NCBI RefSeq assembly: GCF_009208735.1
Contig: NZ_WFLJ01000004.1
Coordinates: 248,001 to 312,000, forward strand
Direction: 5' to 3'
From: Janthinobacterium rivuli
GTDB taxonomy: Bacteria; Pseudomonadota; Gammaproteobacteria; Burkholderiales; Burkholderiaceae_D
DNA: 64,000 nt
The position numbers were made by a program, and so were the translations under genes. Positions 7,436 through 16,770 of this stretch are shown piece by piece (position 1 is the stretch's first letter; each line of letters begins with the position of its first letter). Below the pieces are notes generated by a model. That model was not told where the DNA came from and did not search any database. It saw nothing but the letters and a program-made list of their open reading frames with translations.

Positions 7436-8026
7436 ATGCCCACAATAGCACCCAAACGCGTCTTGATCATCCTCGGCCACCCGTCCAGCGACAGTTTCTG
7501 CGCCGCCTTGGCCGAGGCCTACGCCGCCACCGCCCGCAGCGAAGGCCACACCGTGCGCGAGCTGCGCCTGGGCCAGCTGGACTTCGACCAGAACCTGCAT
7601 GAAGGCTACCGCCAGATACAGCCGCTGGAAGCGGACTTGCTGGCGGCGCAGGAAGCCATCACCTGGGCCGAGCACCTGGTGTTCGCCTACCCCATCTGGT
7701 GGGGTGGCGCGCCGGCCCTGCTGAAAGGTTTCATCGACCGCGTCTTCCTGCCCGGCTTTGCCTTCAAGTATCGCCCAGGCAAGGCTTTCCCCGCGCAGCT
7801 GCTGAAGGGCCGCACGGCGCAGCTCCTGGTGGCGATGGACACGCCGCCCTGGTATTTCCGCTGGGTCTACCGCATGCCGGGCATTCACCAGCTGCGCAAG
7901 ACGACGCTGGAATTTTGCGGCGTCAAGCCCGTCAAGGTGGCCAGCTTTGGCCCCATGATCCATTCCACCGAAGCGCAGCGGACGCGCTGGCTGGAACAGG
8001 CGCAGGCGCTGGCGCGGCGCCTGTAA
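7436..8026 (+). CDS. NAD(P)H oxidoreductase, quinone-reductase/flavodoxin-like fold
   Basis: The 196-residue protein belongs to the flavodoxin_2 family (NQO/MdaB/KefF-like): RVLIILGHPSSDSFCAALAEAY at the N-terminus for FMN or FAD phosphate binding, then the diagnostic FAYPIWWGGAPALLKGFIDRVFLPGFAFKY split by the active-site tryptophans. Such enzymes reduce quinones or electrophiles with two electrons. The ATG at 7436 gives the family's normal N-terminus; earlier in-frame codons lie in the promoter. It is probably the regulated target of the MerR protein upstream. Confidence 0.88.
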   Translation: MPTIAPKRVLIILGHPSSDSFCAALAEAYAATARSEGHTVRELRLGQLDFDQNLHEGYRQIQPLEADLLAAQEAITWAEHLVFAYPIWWGGAPALLKGFIDRVFLPGFAFKYRPGKAFPAQLLKGRTAQLLVAMDTPPWYFRWVYRMPGIHQLRKTTLEFCGVKPVKVASFGPMIHSTEAQRTRWLEQAQALARRL

Positions 8027-8185
8027 GCCCGGCAACGGCTTGCCATGCAGCCATCTTGCATACGGTTTTGACAAGCCGGTAATCAAGCCGTCATATTCAC
8101 CGGCTACCATGATGATATTGCCTGTTTGTCAGTCGCCTTGCTCTCGCGACAACAAGGGTCCGATCGTCATGTAAAGGTAGCCGCT

Positions 8186-9424
8186 GTGGAGTTCAACGCT
8201 TCTCGATTGCATCTTCCCCGTTATCGCACGTCCGTGGCGTCTGATCTGTGCATTCCCACGGAATCCGTGCAGGCCGATGCCAGCAACTTCGCCGTGCTGG
8301 AACTGTTCACGGAACGACGCGACATGATGAGCCTGCCCGTCACGGAGCAGCAGAAGCCCATCGGTTTGATCAGCCGCAACATCTTCATGTCGCAGATGTC
8401 CAAGCCCTTTTATCACGAGGTGTACGGCAAGAAGAGCTGCATCGCCTTCATGGACAAGGAACCGCTGATCGTCGACGGCGCCATGAGCATCGAAGACCTC
8501 ACCTTCCGCGCCGTGGAAGCGGGCGAGAAGGCGCTGGCCGACGGCTTCATCATCACCGAGGATGGCGCGCTGGCCGGCGTGGGCTTCGGCTTGCAGCTGA
8601 TGAACGTGGTGGCCACCATGCAGGCGGAAAAGAACCGCCAGATCATGCACAGCATCGATTACGCCAGCGTGATCCAGCGCGCCCTGCTGCGCACCTCCGA
8701 TGCGGAGCTGCGCGCCACCCTGCCCGACGCGCACCTGGAATGGCAGCCGCGCGACGTGGTCGGCGGCGACTTCTACTTCTTTGAGCGCCATGCGGGCGGC
8801 TGGTTCGCCGCCATCGCCGACTGCACCGGCCATGGCGTGCCGGGCGCCTTCATGACCCTGATCGCCTCGTCGGCCCTGAGCCAGGCCCTGCGCGCGCTGG
8901 GGCCGCACGACCCGGCCGCCCTGATCGGCGCCGTCAGCCGCGCCATCAAGACCTTGCTGGGCCAGGACGGCGCCGGCAACGGCGCGGCCACCGGCCACGC
9001 CGGCTCGAACGACGGCATGGATTGCGCCTTCCTGTGCTACGACACGGCCAGCGCCAGCCTGCGTTTCGCGGGCGCGAAACTGGCGCTGCACGTGGTCGCG
9101 CCGGGCGAGGACAGCGTGCGCGCCATCGACGGCGCGCGCATGGGCGTGGGCTATGTCGACACACCGGCCGCCTACTGCTGGCACAACGAGACGCTGGCCA
9201 TACCCGCCGGCAGCCTGCTGTTCCTCACCACCGACGGCTTGCTCGACCAGATCGGCGGCGCGCGCGACATCGCCTACGGCAAGCGGCGCATGCGCGAGCA
9301 GCTGCTGGCGCGGCGCGACGCCCCGGCCGGCGAGGTGGCGGCGGCGCTGCTGCAGGACAGCGCCGCCTGGCAAGGCAAGCAGCCGCGCCGCGACGACCTG
9401 ACCTTTTTCTGTTTCCGCCTGTAG
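8186..9424 (+). CDS. CBS-like sensor domain plus PP2C phosphatase (SiaA-role protein)
   Basis: From the GTG at 8186 (AAAGG 8 bases upstream) the product is 412 residues. The first half (SDLCIPTESVQADASNF, IGLISRNIFMSQMSKPF, IVDGAMSIEDLTF, GFIITEDGALAGVG) is a tandem CBS-like module known from GGDEF/EAL proteins. The second half is a SpoIIE/PP2C phosphatase with metal-binding motifs VGGDFYFF, ADCTGHGVPGAFM, TTDGLLD and DDLTFF. In the SiaABCD system the phosphatase SiaA activates signalling by dephosphorylating SiaC; position here supports the same role. Characterised SiaA is a membrane protein with a HAMP domain, whereas this one has no membrane helix. A longer start at TTG 8126 is possible. 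Confidence 0.8.
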   Translation: MEFNASRLHLPRYRTSVASDLCIPTESVQADASNFAVLELFTERRDMMSLPVTEQQKPIGLISRNIFMSQMSKPFYHEVYGKKSCIAFMDKEPLIVDGAMSIEDLTFRAVEAGEKALADGFIITEDGALAGVGFGLQLMNVVATMQAEKNRQIMHSIDYASVIQRALLRTSDAELRATLPDAHLEWQPRDVVGGDFYFFERHAGGWFAAIADCTGHGVPGAFMTLIASSALSQALRALGPHDPAALIGAVSRAIKTLLGQDGAGNGAATGHAGSNDGMDCAFLCYDTASASLRFAGAKLALHVVAPGEDSVRAIDGARMGVGYVDTPAAYCWHNETLAIPAGSLLFLTTDGLLDQIGGARDIAYGKRRMREQLLARRDAPAGEVAAALLQDSAAWQGKQPRRDDLTFFCFRL

Positions 9425-9489
9425 TTTTAGCGCCATCGAGCCACCTTATCAACAAGAAACCGGGTCACCGGCTAGCCAGGAGCACGGAC

Positions 9490-10047
9490 GTGCTGTACGA
9501 AGAATTCAACGAGTTTTGGGATGTGGCCCGCAAGCGCAACATCATCTTTTTTTACGTGGGCTATTTCTCGCAGCACGTGGTGAACGCCATTTCCGAAACC
9601 ATCAAGGCGCGCCTCGACACGGCCGGCGCGGCCGGGCCCACGCGGCGGCGCATCTTTTCCTCGTTCATCGAGATGTCGCAAAACATCATGCATTATTCCG
9701 CCGACAGCCTGACGCCCGATGCGCAGCTGGACCAGCAGATGCGGCGCGGCTCATTTTGCATCGGCACGCGCGGCGACAGCTTTTTTCTGCTGTGCGCCAA
9801 TCCCGTCTCGACGGACAACGTGGCGCAGATCCGCGCCCGCCTGGAGCCGCTGCACACCATGACGATGGAAGAAATCCGCCTCGCCTACAAGAAGGCCCTG
9901 CGCGAGGAAGCGCCGGCCGACAGCAAGGGCGCGGGCCTGGGCTTTCTTACCATGGCGCGCGACGCCAGCGAGCCGCTGGAATTCGAATTCGTCCAGGATC
10001 CACAGGAGCCTGGCCACACCATCTTCTGCATCAAAGCCATCATTTGA
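9490..10047 (+). CDS. siaB: SiaB family protein kinase (GHKL-like)
   Basis: The start is GTG 9490, placed by a good AGGAG at 9478-9482. The 185-residue product matches the SiaB/DUF6272 family. It has a GHKL-type N-box (E61, N65 in FIEMSQNIMHY) and a glycine box GAGLG at residues 147-151, so ATP binding is likely. In Pseudomonas the SiaB kinase phosphorylates SiaC and thereby keeps the diguanylate cyclase inactive. The gene sits between the phosphatase and siaC in the same order as siaABCD. Confidence 0.82.
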   Translation: MLYEEFNEFWDVARKRNIIFFYVGYFSQHVVNAISETIKARLDTAGAAGPTRRRIFSSFIEMSQNIMHYSADSLTPDAQLDQQMRRGSFCIGTRGDSFFLLCANPVSTDNVAQIRARLEPLHTMTMEEIRLAYKKALREEAPADSKGAGLGFLTMARDASEPLEFEFVQDPQEPGHTIFCIKAII

Positions 10048-10069
10048 AAGAGCCGACTCAGGAAAGCAT

Positions 10070-10468
10070 ATGCAATTACCGTCACCACTGTTCATCGCCG
10101 CGACCCCGAGTTCGCCCGAAATCGACTTCCGTTTCGAGCAGCACACCCTGTCGATCAAGGGCGAGTCGTATCCGGAAAATGCGGCCGCCTTCTATGGCCC
10201 GCTGATCGCCGCCGTGCGCGCCTACCTGGAAGGCTGCCGCGAGAGCGCCATCACCGTCAACGTCTCGCTGGCCTACTTCAACAGCTCCAGCACGAAGATG
10301 CTGTTTACCCTGTTCGACACCCTGAACCAGGCGGCCATCGACGGCAACCAGGTGCGCCTGAACTGGTATCACGACGAGGACGACGACACCATCCTGGAAT
10401 TCGGCCAGGAGTTGCAGCAGGACTTTACGGCGCTCGATTTCCACGACCATCCCGTGCAGGGCAACTAG
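10070..10468 (+). CDS. siaC: SiaC family switch protein (DUF1987)
   Basis: This 132-residue single-domain protein is of the DUF1987/SiaC type: PEIDFRFEQHTLSIKGESYPENAAAFYGPL at the start and VNVSLAYFNSSSTKML in the centre. In characterised SiaC a hydroxyl residue in this central loop is phosphorylated by SiaB and released by SiaA; unphosphorylated SiaC binds and activates SiaD. Here the loop offers Ser72, Ser73, Ser74 and Thr75, and I cannot tell which is used. It is 22 bases after siaB and 3 bases before siaD. Confidence 0.85.
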   Translation: MQLPSPLFIAATPSSPEIDFRFEQHTLSIKGESYPENAAAFYGPLIAAVRAYLEGCRESAITVNVSLAYFNSSSTKMLFTLFDTLNQAAIDGNQVRLNWYHDEDDDTILEFGQELQQDFTALDFHDHPVQGN

Positions 10469-10471
10469 GGC

Positions 10472-11224
10472 ATGCGCGCCGCCCTCTCCGAGTCCGGCCT
10501 GGAACCGGACCTGTTCACCGTGGAAGCGGCGGCGCTGGCCGCCGCGCGCCGCATGCACGCCGATACTCACGCCAGCGGCGAGGCGCAGCGGCGCGTGCTC
10601 GGTGAACTGATCCTCCACTACGAACGGCTGATGCGCGAGACGCGGCGCCTGATCGGCCGCAGCGACCGCGCCGAGCGCGACATGCATCTGCTGAACCGCC
10701 AGTTGCAGACGCTGGCCGGCCAGCTCGAATACCGCGCCACGCACGACCCGCTGACGGGCGCCCTGAACCGCGGTGCCGTGATCGACCACGCCTCGCGCTG
10801 CCTGGCGCAGGGCGACATGGCGCTGATCGTGCTCGATATCGACCTGTTCAAGCAGGTCAACGACGACTTCGGCCACCCGGCCGGCGACGGCGTGATCCAG
10901 GCCGTGGTGGACTGTCTGAAGACACTGTTGGGACAGGAGACAGCCATCGGCCGGGTCGGCGGCGAAGAGTTTTCCGTCGTCTGGCCCACCTCCTCGCGCG
11001 ACGACGCGGCGCAAGTGGCGCAGCGCATCTGCGAAACGGTCGGCCGCCAGCGTCATGCGGCGCCCATCACGCGTGCCATCACCGTCAGCGTGGGCCTGAG
11101 CTGGAACCGCGCCGGCACGGCCTTCGAGACGGCCTACAGCCATGCGGACCAGGCTCTGTACCAGGCCAAGCGCGAGGGACGCAACTGCGTGCGCCAGTGG
11201 CTGGAAAGCGGAAGCGGGCCCTAG
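10472..11224 (+). CDS. siaD: SiaD-like diguanylate cyclase
   Basis: The 250-residue protein has an N-terminal helical region (residues about 35-85, coiled-coil-like) and a C-terminal GGDEF domain. The active-site motif is GGEEF at residues 163-167, preceded by LDIDLFKQVNDDFGHPAGD. It should make cyclic-di-GMP from two GTP. No RxxD inhibitory site is present at the usual place five residues before GGEEF. Three bases separate it from siaC, which fits control by SiaC binding to the N-terminal stalk. The stop overlaps the stop of the convergent next gene. Confidence 0.88.
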   Translation: MRAALSESGLEPDLFTVEAAALAAARRMHADTHASGEAQRRVLGELILHYERLMRETRRLIGRSDRAERDMHLLNRQLQTLAGQLEYRATHDPLTGALNRGAVIDHASRCLAQGDMALIVLDIDLFKQVNDDFGHPAGDGVIQAVVDCLKTLLGQETAIGRVGGEEFSVVWPTSSRDDAAQVAQRICETVGRQRHAAPITRAITVSVGLSWNRAGTAFETAYSHADQALYQAKREGRNCVRQWLESGSGP

Positions 11225-11934
11225 CGCAGCTGTTCGCGCGCCATGCTGCCGTCGCGGCGCATGGCCGCCGCCGCGCGCTGCATGGCCGCCAGCTGCGCCT
11301 CGGGAATGTGCCGGTTGCAGGCGAGGTAAGTCTGCACGCGGTTGAACGTCAGCAGCGGCACCACCTTGTGCTCCCACGCCTTGCCCGCAAACGGCTTGCT
11401 GCCCACGGCCATGCCGACGGCCCACAGGTCGATGCGCCCCAGCAGCAGCTTTTGCGGATTGAGCCACTCCTGCGTCACGGGCGCCACGCTCAAACCTTGC
11501 TGGCGCAGATAATCGTCGCGCGCGTCGCCCAGCACCGTGCCGATCGCCAGGCCGCGCGCATCGGCCAGCGTGCGCAGCGACAGGCCCCGCTCGGCCAGGC
11601 CGTACAGCACCCATTCCGCTTCGTTGAGGGGACCGATCCAGCGAAATTGCGCTTCGCGCTCCTGCGTGCGGCTGGTGGAAAAGAGGCAGGTATCACGCTC
11701 GCGCAGCGCTTGCGCGTACGCGCGCTTCCACGGCAGCAGCTCGATGCTGTAGGAAAGAGCGGCGCGCGCCATGATCTCGCGCACCTTGAGCGTTTCACGT
11801 CCCACGACGACATTGCCTTCCATCATGCTCGACGGCGGCAAATGCTCACCGACGATACGCACGTCCACCGCCGCGGCCCGCGCCGGCATCAGCAGCGCCA
11901 CTGCCAGCAGCCCTGCCATGCTTGCTTGTTTCAT
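11221..11934 (-). CDS. Periplasmic solute-binding protein, family 3-like
   Basis: From ATG 11934 the 237-residue product has a signal peptide (MKQASMAGLLAVALLMPARAAA) and a type II periplasmic-binding fold: VDVRIVGEHLPPSSMMEGNVVVG, LPWKRAYAQALRERDTCLFSTSRTQEREAQFRWIGPL. The pairing of WKRA with a later TCLFSTSRT is common in the stand-alone amino-acid-binding-like proteins of betaproteobacteria, which lack transporter genes nearby. No permease or ATPase is adjacent, so it may be a sensor or orphan binding protein. Its stop codon shares bases with the siaD stop (CTAG at 11221-11224). Confidence 0.75.
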   Translation of the reverse strand: MKQASMAGLLAVALLMPARAAAVDVRIVGEHLPPSSMMEGNVVVGRETLKVREIMARAALSYSIELLPWKRAYAQALRERDTCLFSTSRTQEREAQFRWIGPLNEAEWVLYGLAERGLSLRTLADARGLAIGTVLGDARDDYLRQQGLSVAPVTQEWLNPQKLLLGRIDLWAVGMAVGSKPFAGKAWEHKVVPLLTFNRVQTYLACNRHIPEAQLAAMQRAAAAMRRDGSMAREQLR

Positions 11935-12102
11935 GCTTGCTTTCTTCCACCACAGGGCAGTCCCTGCCACCAGCAGGATGGTATCATCGCCCCCCCGGCG
12001 GCCATGGCCAAAGGTTGTCATTTAAGCCATTATTTTTCCGTAACGTGGCTTAGGGCCAACGCCGGGATCATCATGCGAGGGGGAGATGGCGAGAAAAACA
12101 AG

Positions 12103-12198
12103 TGGCGGAAAACAGTAGGAGTCGAACCTACGGGAGAACGTCTGACGCCCTCCACCGGGTTTGAAGCCCGGCCACATCACCGGATGAGTGTGCTTTCC
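12103..12198 (-). tRNA. selC: tRNA-Sec (anticodon UCA)
   Basis: On the minus strand the gene starts GGAAAGCA and ends TGTTTTCC-G-CCA, an 8-bp acceptor stem with one G-U pair. The anticodon loop CTTCAAA carries UCA for UGA. The long variable arm and the T-arm GTAGG/CCTAC with GTTCGACTC complete a 96-base tRNA-Sec including encoded CCA. It begins 12 bases after the selB stop, so it is at the end of the Sec island and may be co-transcribed. Confidence 0.95.
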
Positions 12199-12210
12199 GC
12201 GGTGCCTGAG

Positions 12211-14166
12211 CTAACTGTTGGGCAAGGCCGCTGTGTACGACCACAGCGCTTGCGGGCGCAATAGATGCCCATTGCCAACACGGCGAGTATAACCGACGCG
12301 GTCAAAGAATTCCAAGACCTGGATCGCCCGCTTGCGGCCCAGGCCGCTGGCGTCGCGGAAGGTGGCCGCACCGACGGCGCCGGCACCGGACGCCAGGCCA
12401 TCATCCAGCTCCGCCTTTTCGGCCAGGGTGCGCACCAGTTGCGCCAATTCGGCCAGCGCCGCCTGGTGATAGAACAGGTCGTGCACGACCTGGCTGATCT
12501 GCCCTGCCTTGGCCAGTTTGCGCAACAGCCGGCGCGTGTCGTCCTCGGCCAGGCCGAAGTCGCGCGCCAGGTCGCGCGTCCAAGGCGGATCGGCACGCCC
12601 CTGCAGCAAGGCCGCCAGCAAGGGCTCGGCCAGCGCCTGCTCTTGCGGCGTCAATTCCACGCTGTGCGTCGGCAAGTGCAGGCTGGCGCCGCGCGCCAGG
12701 ATGCCGCCCTGCGCCAGCAAGCCTTCGACCAGGTGGCTCCACAAGGCGTCTTCCATCTCCGCGTCGACGATGCGCTTCAGGCGCCACAGTTCCGGTCCCG
12801 CCTCGTCGGGCGCGCGCGCGTGGAAGGCTGCCAGTGCGGCCAGCACTCTTTCTTCCAGTACCGCCAGCGCCGCCGGCGCCAGCAGCAAGGCGTCGCCGCC
12901 GCGCAGAGCGATGCGCCGCGTGTCGGGCGGCAGCGCCAGGGCGTCCGGCGGCAGCAGGGACAGGCGCACCAGCAGCGATACACGCAAGCCCAGCGGGCTT
13001 TGCGCCAGCAGGGCCGCATAGTCGCCGTGCGCGACAAACGCGGCCAGCGCGTCGAGCCACGCCAGCCTGGCCAGGCTGCGGCGCTTGCGCGCGGGGCCGA
13101 ACGGGTCGAGCACCATGCCGCCGCCCACCGTCTGCGTCGCTTGCGCATTGCGCACGACGAAGCGGTCGCCCGGCACGCCGTGCATGGGTGCGTCGAACAC
13201 CAGCTGCACCCTGCCCGTCTGCCCCGGCGACAGGGTCTCGCCATCGAGCATGACGGCGCGCGCCAGCTGGTGCGCCGCGCCCAGGTGCACGTGCAGCGGC
13301 GACCAGGCTTTCAGCTGCACGCCGGCGTCGGGCAGCAGGGTCAATTCCACGTCGAGGCGCTCGGAGCACTGCGCCAGTGCCGGCGCGACGATCCAGTTGC
13401 CCCGCTCGATGCGCTCGCGGTCGATGCCGGCCAGGTTCAGCGCCAGGCGCTGGCCCGCCATGCCCGTTTCGGCCGCGCGGTTCTGGGCATGGATGCTGCG
13501 CACGCGCGCCTGCGCGTCGCCGGGCGCCAGCTGCAGCATGTCGCCCACCTGCGCGCGGCCCGCCAATGCCGTGCCGGTGACGATGGTGCCCTGCCCCGAC
13601 AAGGTGAACACGCGGTCCACGCCGAGGCGGAACAGACGCCGCTCGTCGCGTTGCGGCAGGCTGCGCGCCACCTGCGTCAGGTGCGCCAGCAAGGCCGCCA
13701 CGCCGGCATCGCCGTCGCGATTGGCGGCCGTGGGAAAGATCGGGCTGCCCGCCAGCGCCGTGCCGGCCAGCAGCGCCTCGATGTCCGCTTCCACCTGCGC
13801 CACGCGGGCGCCGTCGGCGCGGTCGATCTTGGTCAGCGCCACGGCGCCGCGCGTCACGCCCAGCAGCTGCAAGATGGCCAGGTGCTCGTGCGTCTGCGGC
13901 ATGATGCCGTCGTCAGCCGCCACCACCAGCAGGGCAAAGTCGATGCCCGTCACGCCGGAAGCCATGGTACGGATGAATTTTTCGTGGCCCGGCACGTCGA
14001 TCACGCCCAGCACCGTGCCGTCCGCCAGTGGCAGATAGGCATAGCCGAGTTCAATCGAGATGCCGCGCGCCTGCTCTTCCTTCAGGCGGTCCGTGTGCAC
14101 GCCCGTCAGCGCGCGCGTCAGGGTCGTCTTGCCATGGTCGATATGGCCTGCTGTGCCGACGATCAT
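12211..14166 (-). CDS. selB: Selenocysteine-specific elongation factor SelB
   Basis: The 651-residue GTPase starts [16 protein letters not shown] (G1), with switch regions ERG-like [19 protein letters not shown] (G3) and LTKIDRAD (G4). EF-Tu-like domains II and III follow, and then the C-terminal winged-helix repeats that bind the SECIS hairpin ([27 protein letters not shown]). It carries Sec-tRNA to the ribosome at the recoded UGA. The ATG at 14166 overlaps the selA stop (ATGA). The length is slightly above that of the enteric protein (about 614). Confidence 0.97.
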   Translation of the reverse strand: MIVGTAGHIDHGKTTLTRALTGVHTDRLKEEQARGISIELGYAYLPLADGTVLGVIDVPGHEKFIRTMASGVTGIDFALLVVAADDGIMPQTHEHLAILQLLGVTRGAVALTKIDRADGARVAQVEADIEALLAGTALAGSPIFPTAANRDGDAGVAALLAHLTQVARSLPQRDERRLFRLGVDRVFTLSGQGTIVTGTALAGRAQVGDMLQLAPGDAQARVRSIHAQNRAAETGMAGQRLALNLAGIDRERIERGNWIVAPALAQCSERLDVELTLLPDAGVQLKAWSPLHVHLGAAHQLARAVMLDGETLSPGQTGRVQLVFDAPMHGVPGDRFVVRNAQATQTVGGGMVLDPFGPARKRRSLARLAWLDALAAFVAHGDYAALLAQSPLGLRVSLLVRLSLLPPDALALPPDTRRIALRGGDALLLAPAALAVLEERVLAALAAFHARAPDEAGPELWRLKRIVDAEMEDALWSHLVEGLLAQGGILARGASLHLPTHSVELTPQEQALAEPLLAALLQGRADPPWTRDLARDFGLAEDDTRRLLRKLAKAGQISQVVHDLFYHQAALAELAQLVRTLAEKAELDDGLASGAGAVGAATFRDASGLGRKRAIQVLEFFDRVGYTRRVGNGHLLRPQALWSYTAALPNS

Positions 14167-15572
14167 GCGGACAACTCGCCGAGCTGCGCGATGAAGGCCG
14201 TCTCGTACGCCGCTTCCAGGCAGCGCAAATCGAGCCACAGGGTATCTTGTCCGATGCGCCCGATCACGGGGCACGGCAAGGCGCGCAGGCGCTGTTCCAG
14301 CGTGCCCAGGGGGTTGCTCACGCGCGAGCCGGAAGCGCTGCGGATGGCCAGGCCAAAGCTGGGCAGCTGGTCGACGGGCAAGGCGCCGCTGCCGATCTGG
14401 CTTTTCATCGCTTCGGCGGTGACCACATAGGCGCTGCCAAGCGCCCCTTGCAGCAGCGGCAGCAGGGTGTCCGCCTGCGCGCGCATGGCGGCGGCGGGAC
14501 GCGTCAACAGGCGCAAGGTGGTCAGGCGTTCGGCCAGCAAGTCCGGCGCGCGATACAGCTGCAGCACGGGCGCCAAGGCGGCCAAGGTCAGTTTGCCCAC
14601 GCGCAGTGCACGTTTCAAGGGGTTGCGCTTGATCTTCGCGATCAAATCGGCGCGCCCGACGATGACGCCGCACTGCGGCCCGCCCAGCAATTTATCGCCG
14701 CTGAAGGTCACCAGGTCGGCGCCCGCTGCTATGGTTTCGCGCACCGTCGTCTCATGCGGCAAGCCATACTGGGCCAGGTCGACCAGGGTGCCGCTGCCCA
14801 GGTCCACGGCCGTCGGCACGCCGCGTTGCGCCGCCAGCGGCACGAGTTCGTCGAGCTCCACGCTTTTCGTGAAACCGGTGATGGCGTAATTGCTGCAATG
14901 GACCTTCATCAGGAGGGCCGTGTCTGCATTCACCCCGTTGGCGTAGTCGGCCAGGTGCGTGCGGTTGGTGCTGCCCACTTCGCGCAGCACGGCGCCGGCG
15001 CGCGTCATGACGTCCGGGATGCGGAAGGCGCCGCCGATTTCCACCAGTTCCCCGCGCGACACCACCACCTCCTTGCCCTGCGCCAGGGTATTCAACATCA
15101 GCAGCACGGCGGCCGCATTGTTGTTGACGATGGTGGCAGCTTCGGCCCCCGTCAGCTCGCGCAGCAGTTCCTCGACCAGGTCGTCGCGGTCGCCGCGCTT
15201 GCCCGTCTCCAGGTCGAATTCCAGATTCATCGGCCACTGCAGCGCTTCGACGACGGCTTGCACGGCGTCGTCGGGCAGCAGCGCGCGGCCCAGGTTCGTG
15301 TGCAGCACGGTGCCCGTCAGGTTGAAGACGGCGCGCAGCCGCGAGCGCGATTGCGCTTGCAGCCGTTCAGCCATCTGCGCGACGATGGCGGCAAGCGATG
15401 CGCCCACTTCGCACACGGCGCCCGCCAGCATGGCCGTGCGCAGTTCGGCCAGCACGGCGCGCGCGCAAGCCAGCGTCTGCACGCGGCCATGGTGCGCGAT
15501 CAGGTCCAGGCAAGCCGCGTCGCCCAAGATGCGGTCCACCGATGGCAGGCGCACGGTTTGCCCCGTCGTCAT
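14163..15572 (-). CDS. selA: L-seryl-tRNA(Sec) selenium transferase
   Basis: The 469-residue PLP enzyme converts Ser-tRNA(Sec) to Sec-tRNA(Sec) using selenophosphate. Landmarks are LPSVDRIL at the N-terminus, [22 protein letters not shown], the cofactor region [14 protein letters not shown] and the PLP lysine in [18 protein letters not shown] 15572 overlaps the fdhE stop by 4 bases, and its own stop overlaps selB, giving tight coupling. selD, which supplies selenophosphate, is not in the window. Confidence 0.97.
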   Translation of the reverse strand: MTTGQTVRLPSVDRILGDAACLDLIAHHGRVQTLACARAVLAELRTAMLAGAVCEVGASLAAIVAQMAERLQAQSRSRLRAVFNLTGTVLHTNLGRALLPDDAVQAVVEALQWPMNLEFDLETGKRGDRDDLVEELLRELTGAEAATIVNNNAAAVLLMLNTLAQGKEVVVSRGELVEIGGAFRIPDVMTRAGAVLREVGSTNRTHLADYANGVNADTALLMKVHCSNYAITGFTKSVELDELVPLAAQRGVPTAVDLGSGTLVDLAQYGLPHETTVRETIAAGADLVTFSGDKLLGGPQCGVIVGRADLIAKIKRNPLKRALRVGKLTLAALAPVLQLYRAPDLLAERLTTLRLLTRPAAAMRAQADTLLPLLQGALGSAYVVTAEAMKSQIGSGALPVDQLPSFGLAIRSASGSRVSNPLGTLEQRLRALPCPVIGRIGQDTLWLDLRCLEAAYETAFIAQLGELSA

Positions 15573-16624
15573 GCTGGCTGGCCCTCGCTGCTGTCGCCCT
15601 TGCCCAGCCACAGCAACGGATTGCCGCTGGCGCGCTGGTAGCCCGCCTCGCCCACCAGCAGGTCGAGCATCAGGCTGGCCAGGTCGTCGGCCAGCGGCTC
15701 GACGTTGTAATCGTGTTCCTGGTTGAAGACCTTGCGGTAGGTATGGCAATCGTCGCAGGTTTCCGCGCGCGCCACCTTCTTCGGATCATTCGCCTTGTTC
15801 GGCGATTTGTCGTCCTTCGCCGCGACGGGGTCGAACGGCGCCGCGTCGGCCGCGTCCAGGCCCTGGTAGGCGATCTTGCCATTCTGTTCGCAGGTCGAGC
15901 ACTTCACGCGCACCATATGCCATTCGCTTTCGCAAATGCCGCAGTGCAGGTAGCGATAGCCCTGCGAGCCGCCGCCGATGCGGATCACGCTGGCGACGGG
16001 GTGCGAACCGCAGACGGGGCACAGGGTGCCCGTTTCCAGGTCCGGCACGCGCGCGGCGCGCAGTTCGCTGGCCGACACCGACCATAAAATTTGCAGCGCG
16101 GCCGCGACGAACGGCGCATGCATGGGATTGAGGTTGTCGCCGTTTTCATCGAGCACGGCATCGGCGCAGGCGTCCAGCGCTGCCGCGTCGAGCGCGCGCA
16201 ACTGGGCCAGCACCTGCGTCAGGCCGCCGGACAGGGCCGGCTGGCTTGCCGCCGTGGCGGCCAGTTCATCGAGCAGGCTGGCGAAGATGTCGCGCCAGAC
16301 GGGCGGGCGGGCGCCGCTGACGGGCAGCACCGGCATGCGGTGCTGGATGGCGCGCCGCAGCGCGTCGGGGTCGGCGGCGGGCACGGCGCCGGGCGCCAGT
16401 TTTCCCACCACGGCGGCCTGCGCGTCGGCCAGCGCGGCCATCAGCACCAGGTAACCCTGCATGCCCGCATCGACGGGGATGCCCTTGATCTTGCCCTGCG
16501 CCAGTTCGCGCAAGCGCAAGGCGCGCGCCGTAAACAGGCTGGCGGGCTGTGGCAGCAGCAGGCGCGGAATCGCGTTATGGTCCAGGCCTTCGATTTCGCC
16601 TGGCTGAAGTATGCGTTGTACCAA
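15569..16624 (-). CDS. fdhE: Formate dehydrogenase accessory protein FdhE
   Basis: The 351-residue protein has the FdhE zinc/iron cysteine motifs: CPVCGSHP, CGICESEWH, CSTCEQ and CDDCHTYRK, plus the N-terminal RILQPGEIE. FdhE is a cytosolic, rubredoxin-like maturation factor needed for active formate dehydrogenase. The frame opens at TTG 16624, which matches the expected N-terminus; no in-frame ATG fits, so a TTG start is inferred. An insertion rich in D, K and N (KDDKSPNKANDPKK) between the third and fourth cysteine pairs is longer than usual. It lies between the fdo structural genes and selA. Confidence 0.93.
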   Translation of the reverse strand: MVQRILQPGEIEGLDHNAIPRLLLPQPASLFTARALRLRELAQGKIKGIPVDAGMQGYLVLMAALADAQAAVVGKLAPGAVPAADPDALRRAIQHRMPVLPVSGARPPVWRDIFASLLDELAATAASQPALSGGLTQVLAQLRALDAAALDACADAVLDENGDNLNPMHAPFVAAALQILWSVSASELRAARVPDLETGTLCPVCGSHPVASVIRIGGGSQGYRYLHCGICESEWHMVRVKCSTCEQNGKIAYQGLDAADAAPFDPVAAKDDKSPNKANDPKKVARAETCDDCHTYRKVFNQEHDYNVEPLADDLASLMLDLLVGEAGYQRASGNPLLWLGKGDSSEGQPA

Positions 16625-16707
16625 TGGAGTTTTCCCATCAAAAAAAGCACAGCACGGCCAGCGGGTGTGGCCATGCTGTCAAAGTATTCTAAACGATAAG
16701 GAAAACC

Positions 16708-16734
16708 GGGGTCAGACCCGACGGGTCTGACCCC
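16708..16734. repeat. Intergenic palindromic repeat, GGGGTCAGACCC type, copy 1
   Basis: GGGGTCAGACCCG and CGGGTCTGACCCC form 13-bp perfect arms around one base. The right half and its flank (CCCAGC, TTTGC, then GGGTT) recur at 59027-59055. The copy lies between fdoI and fdhE. Such repeats are common near REP-associated transposases in this order of bacteria (general knowledge), but no transposase is in the window. Confidence 0.8.
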
Positions 16735-16770
16735 AGCTTTGCACTCGGGTTAAAGCGTACCCTCCTGCAC

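Noticed and set aside
12265-14430. A 721-codon plus-strand frame over selB
   Set aside because: Antisense shadow of selB; no domain and no ribosome-binding site.
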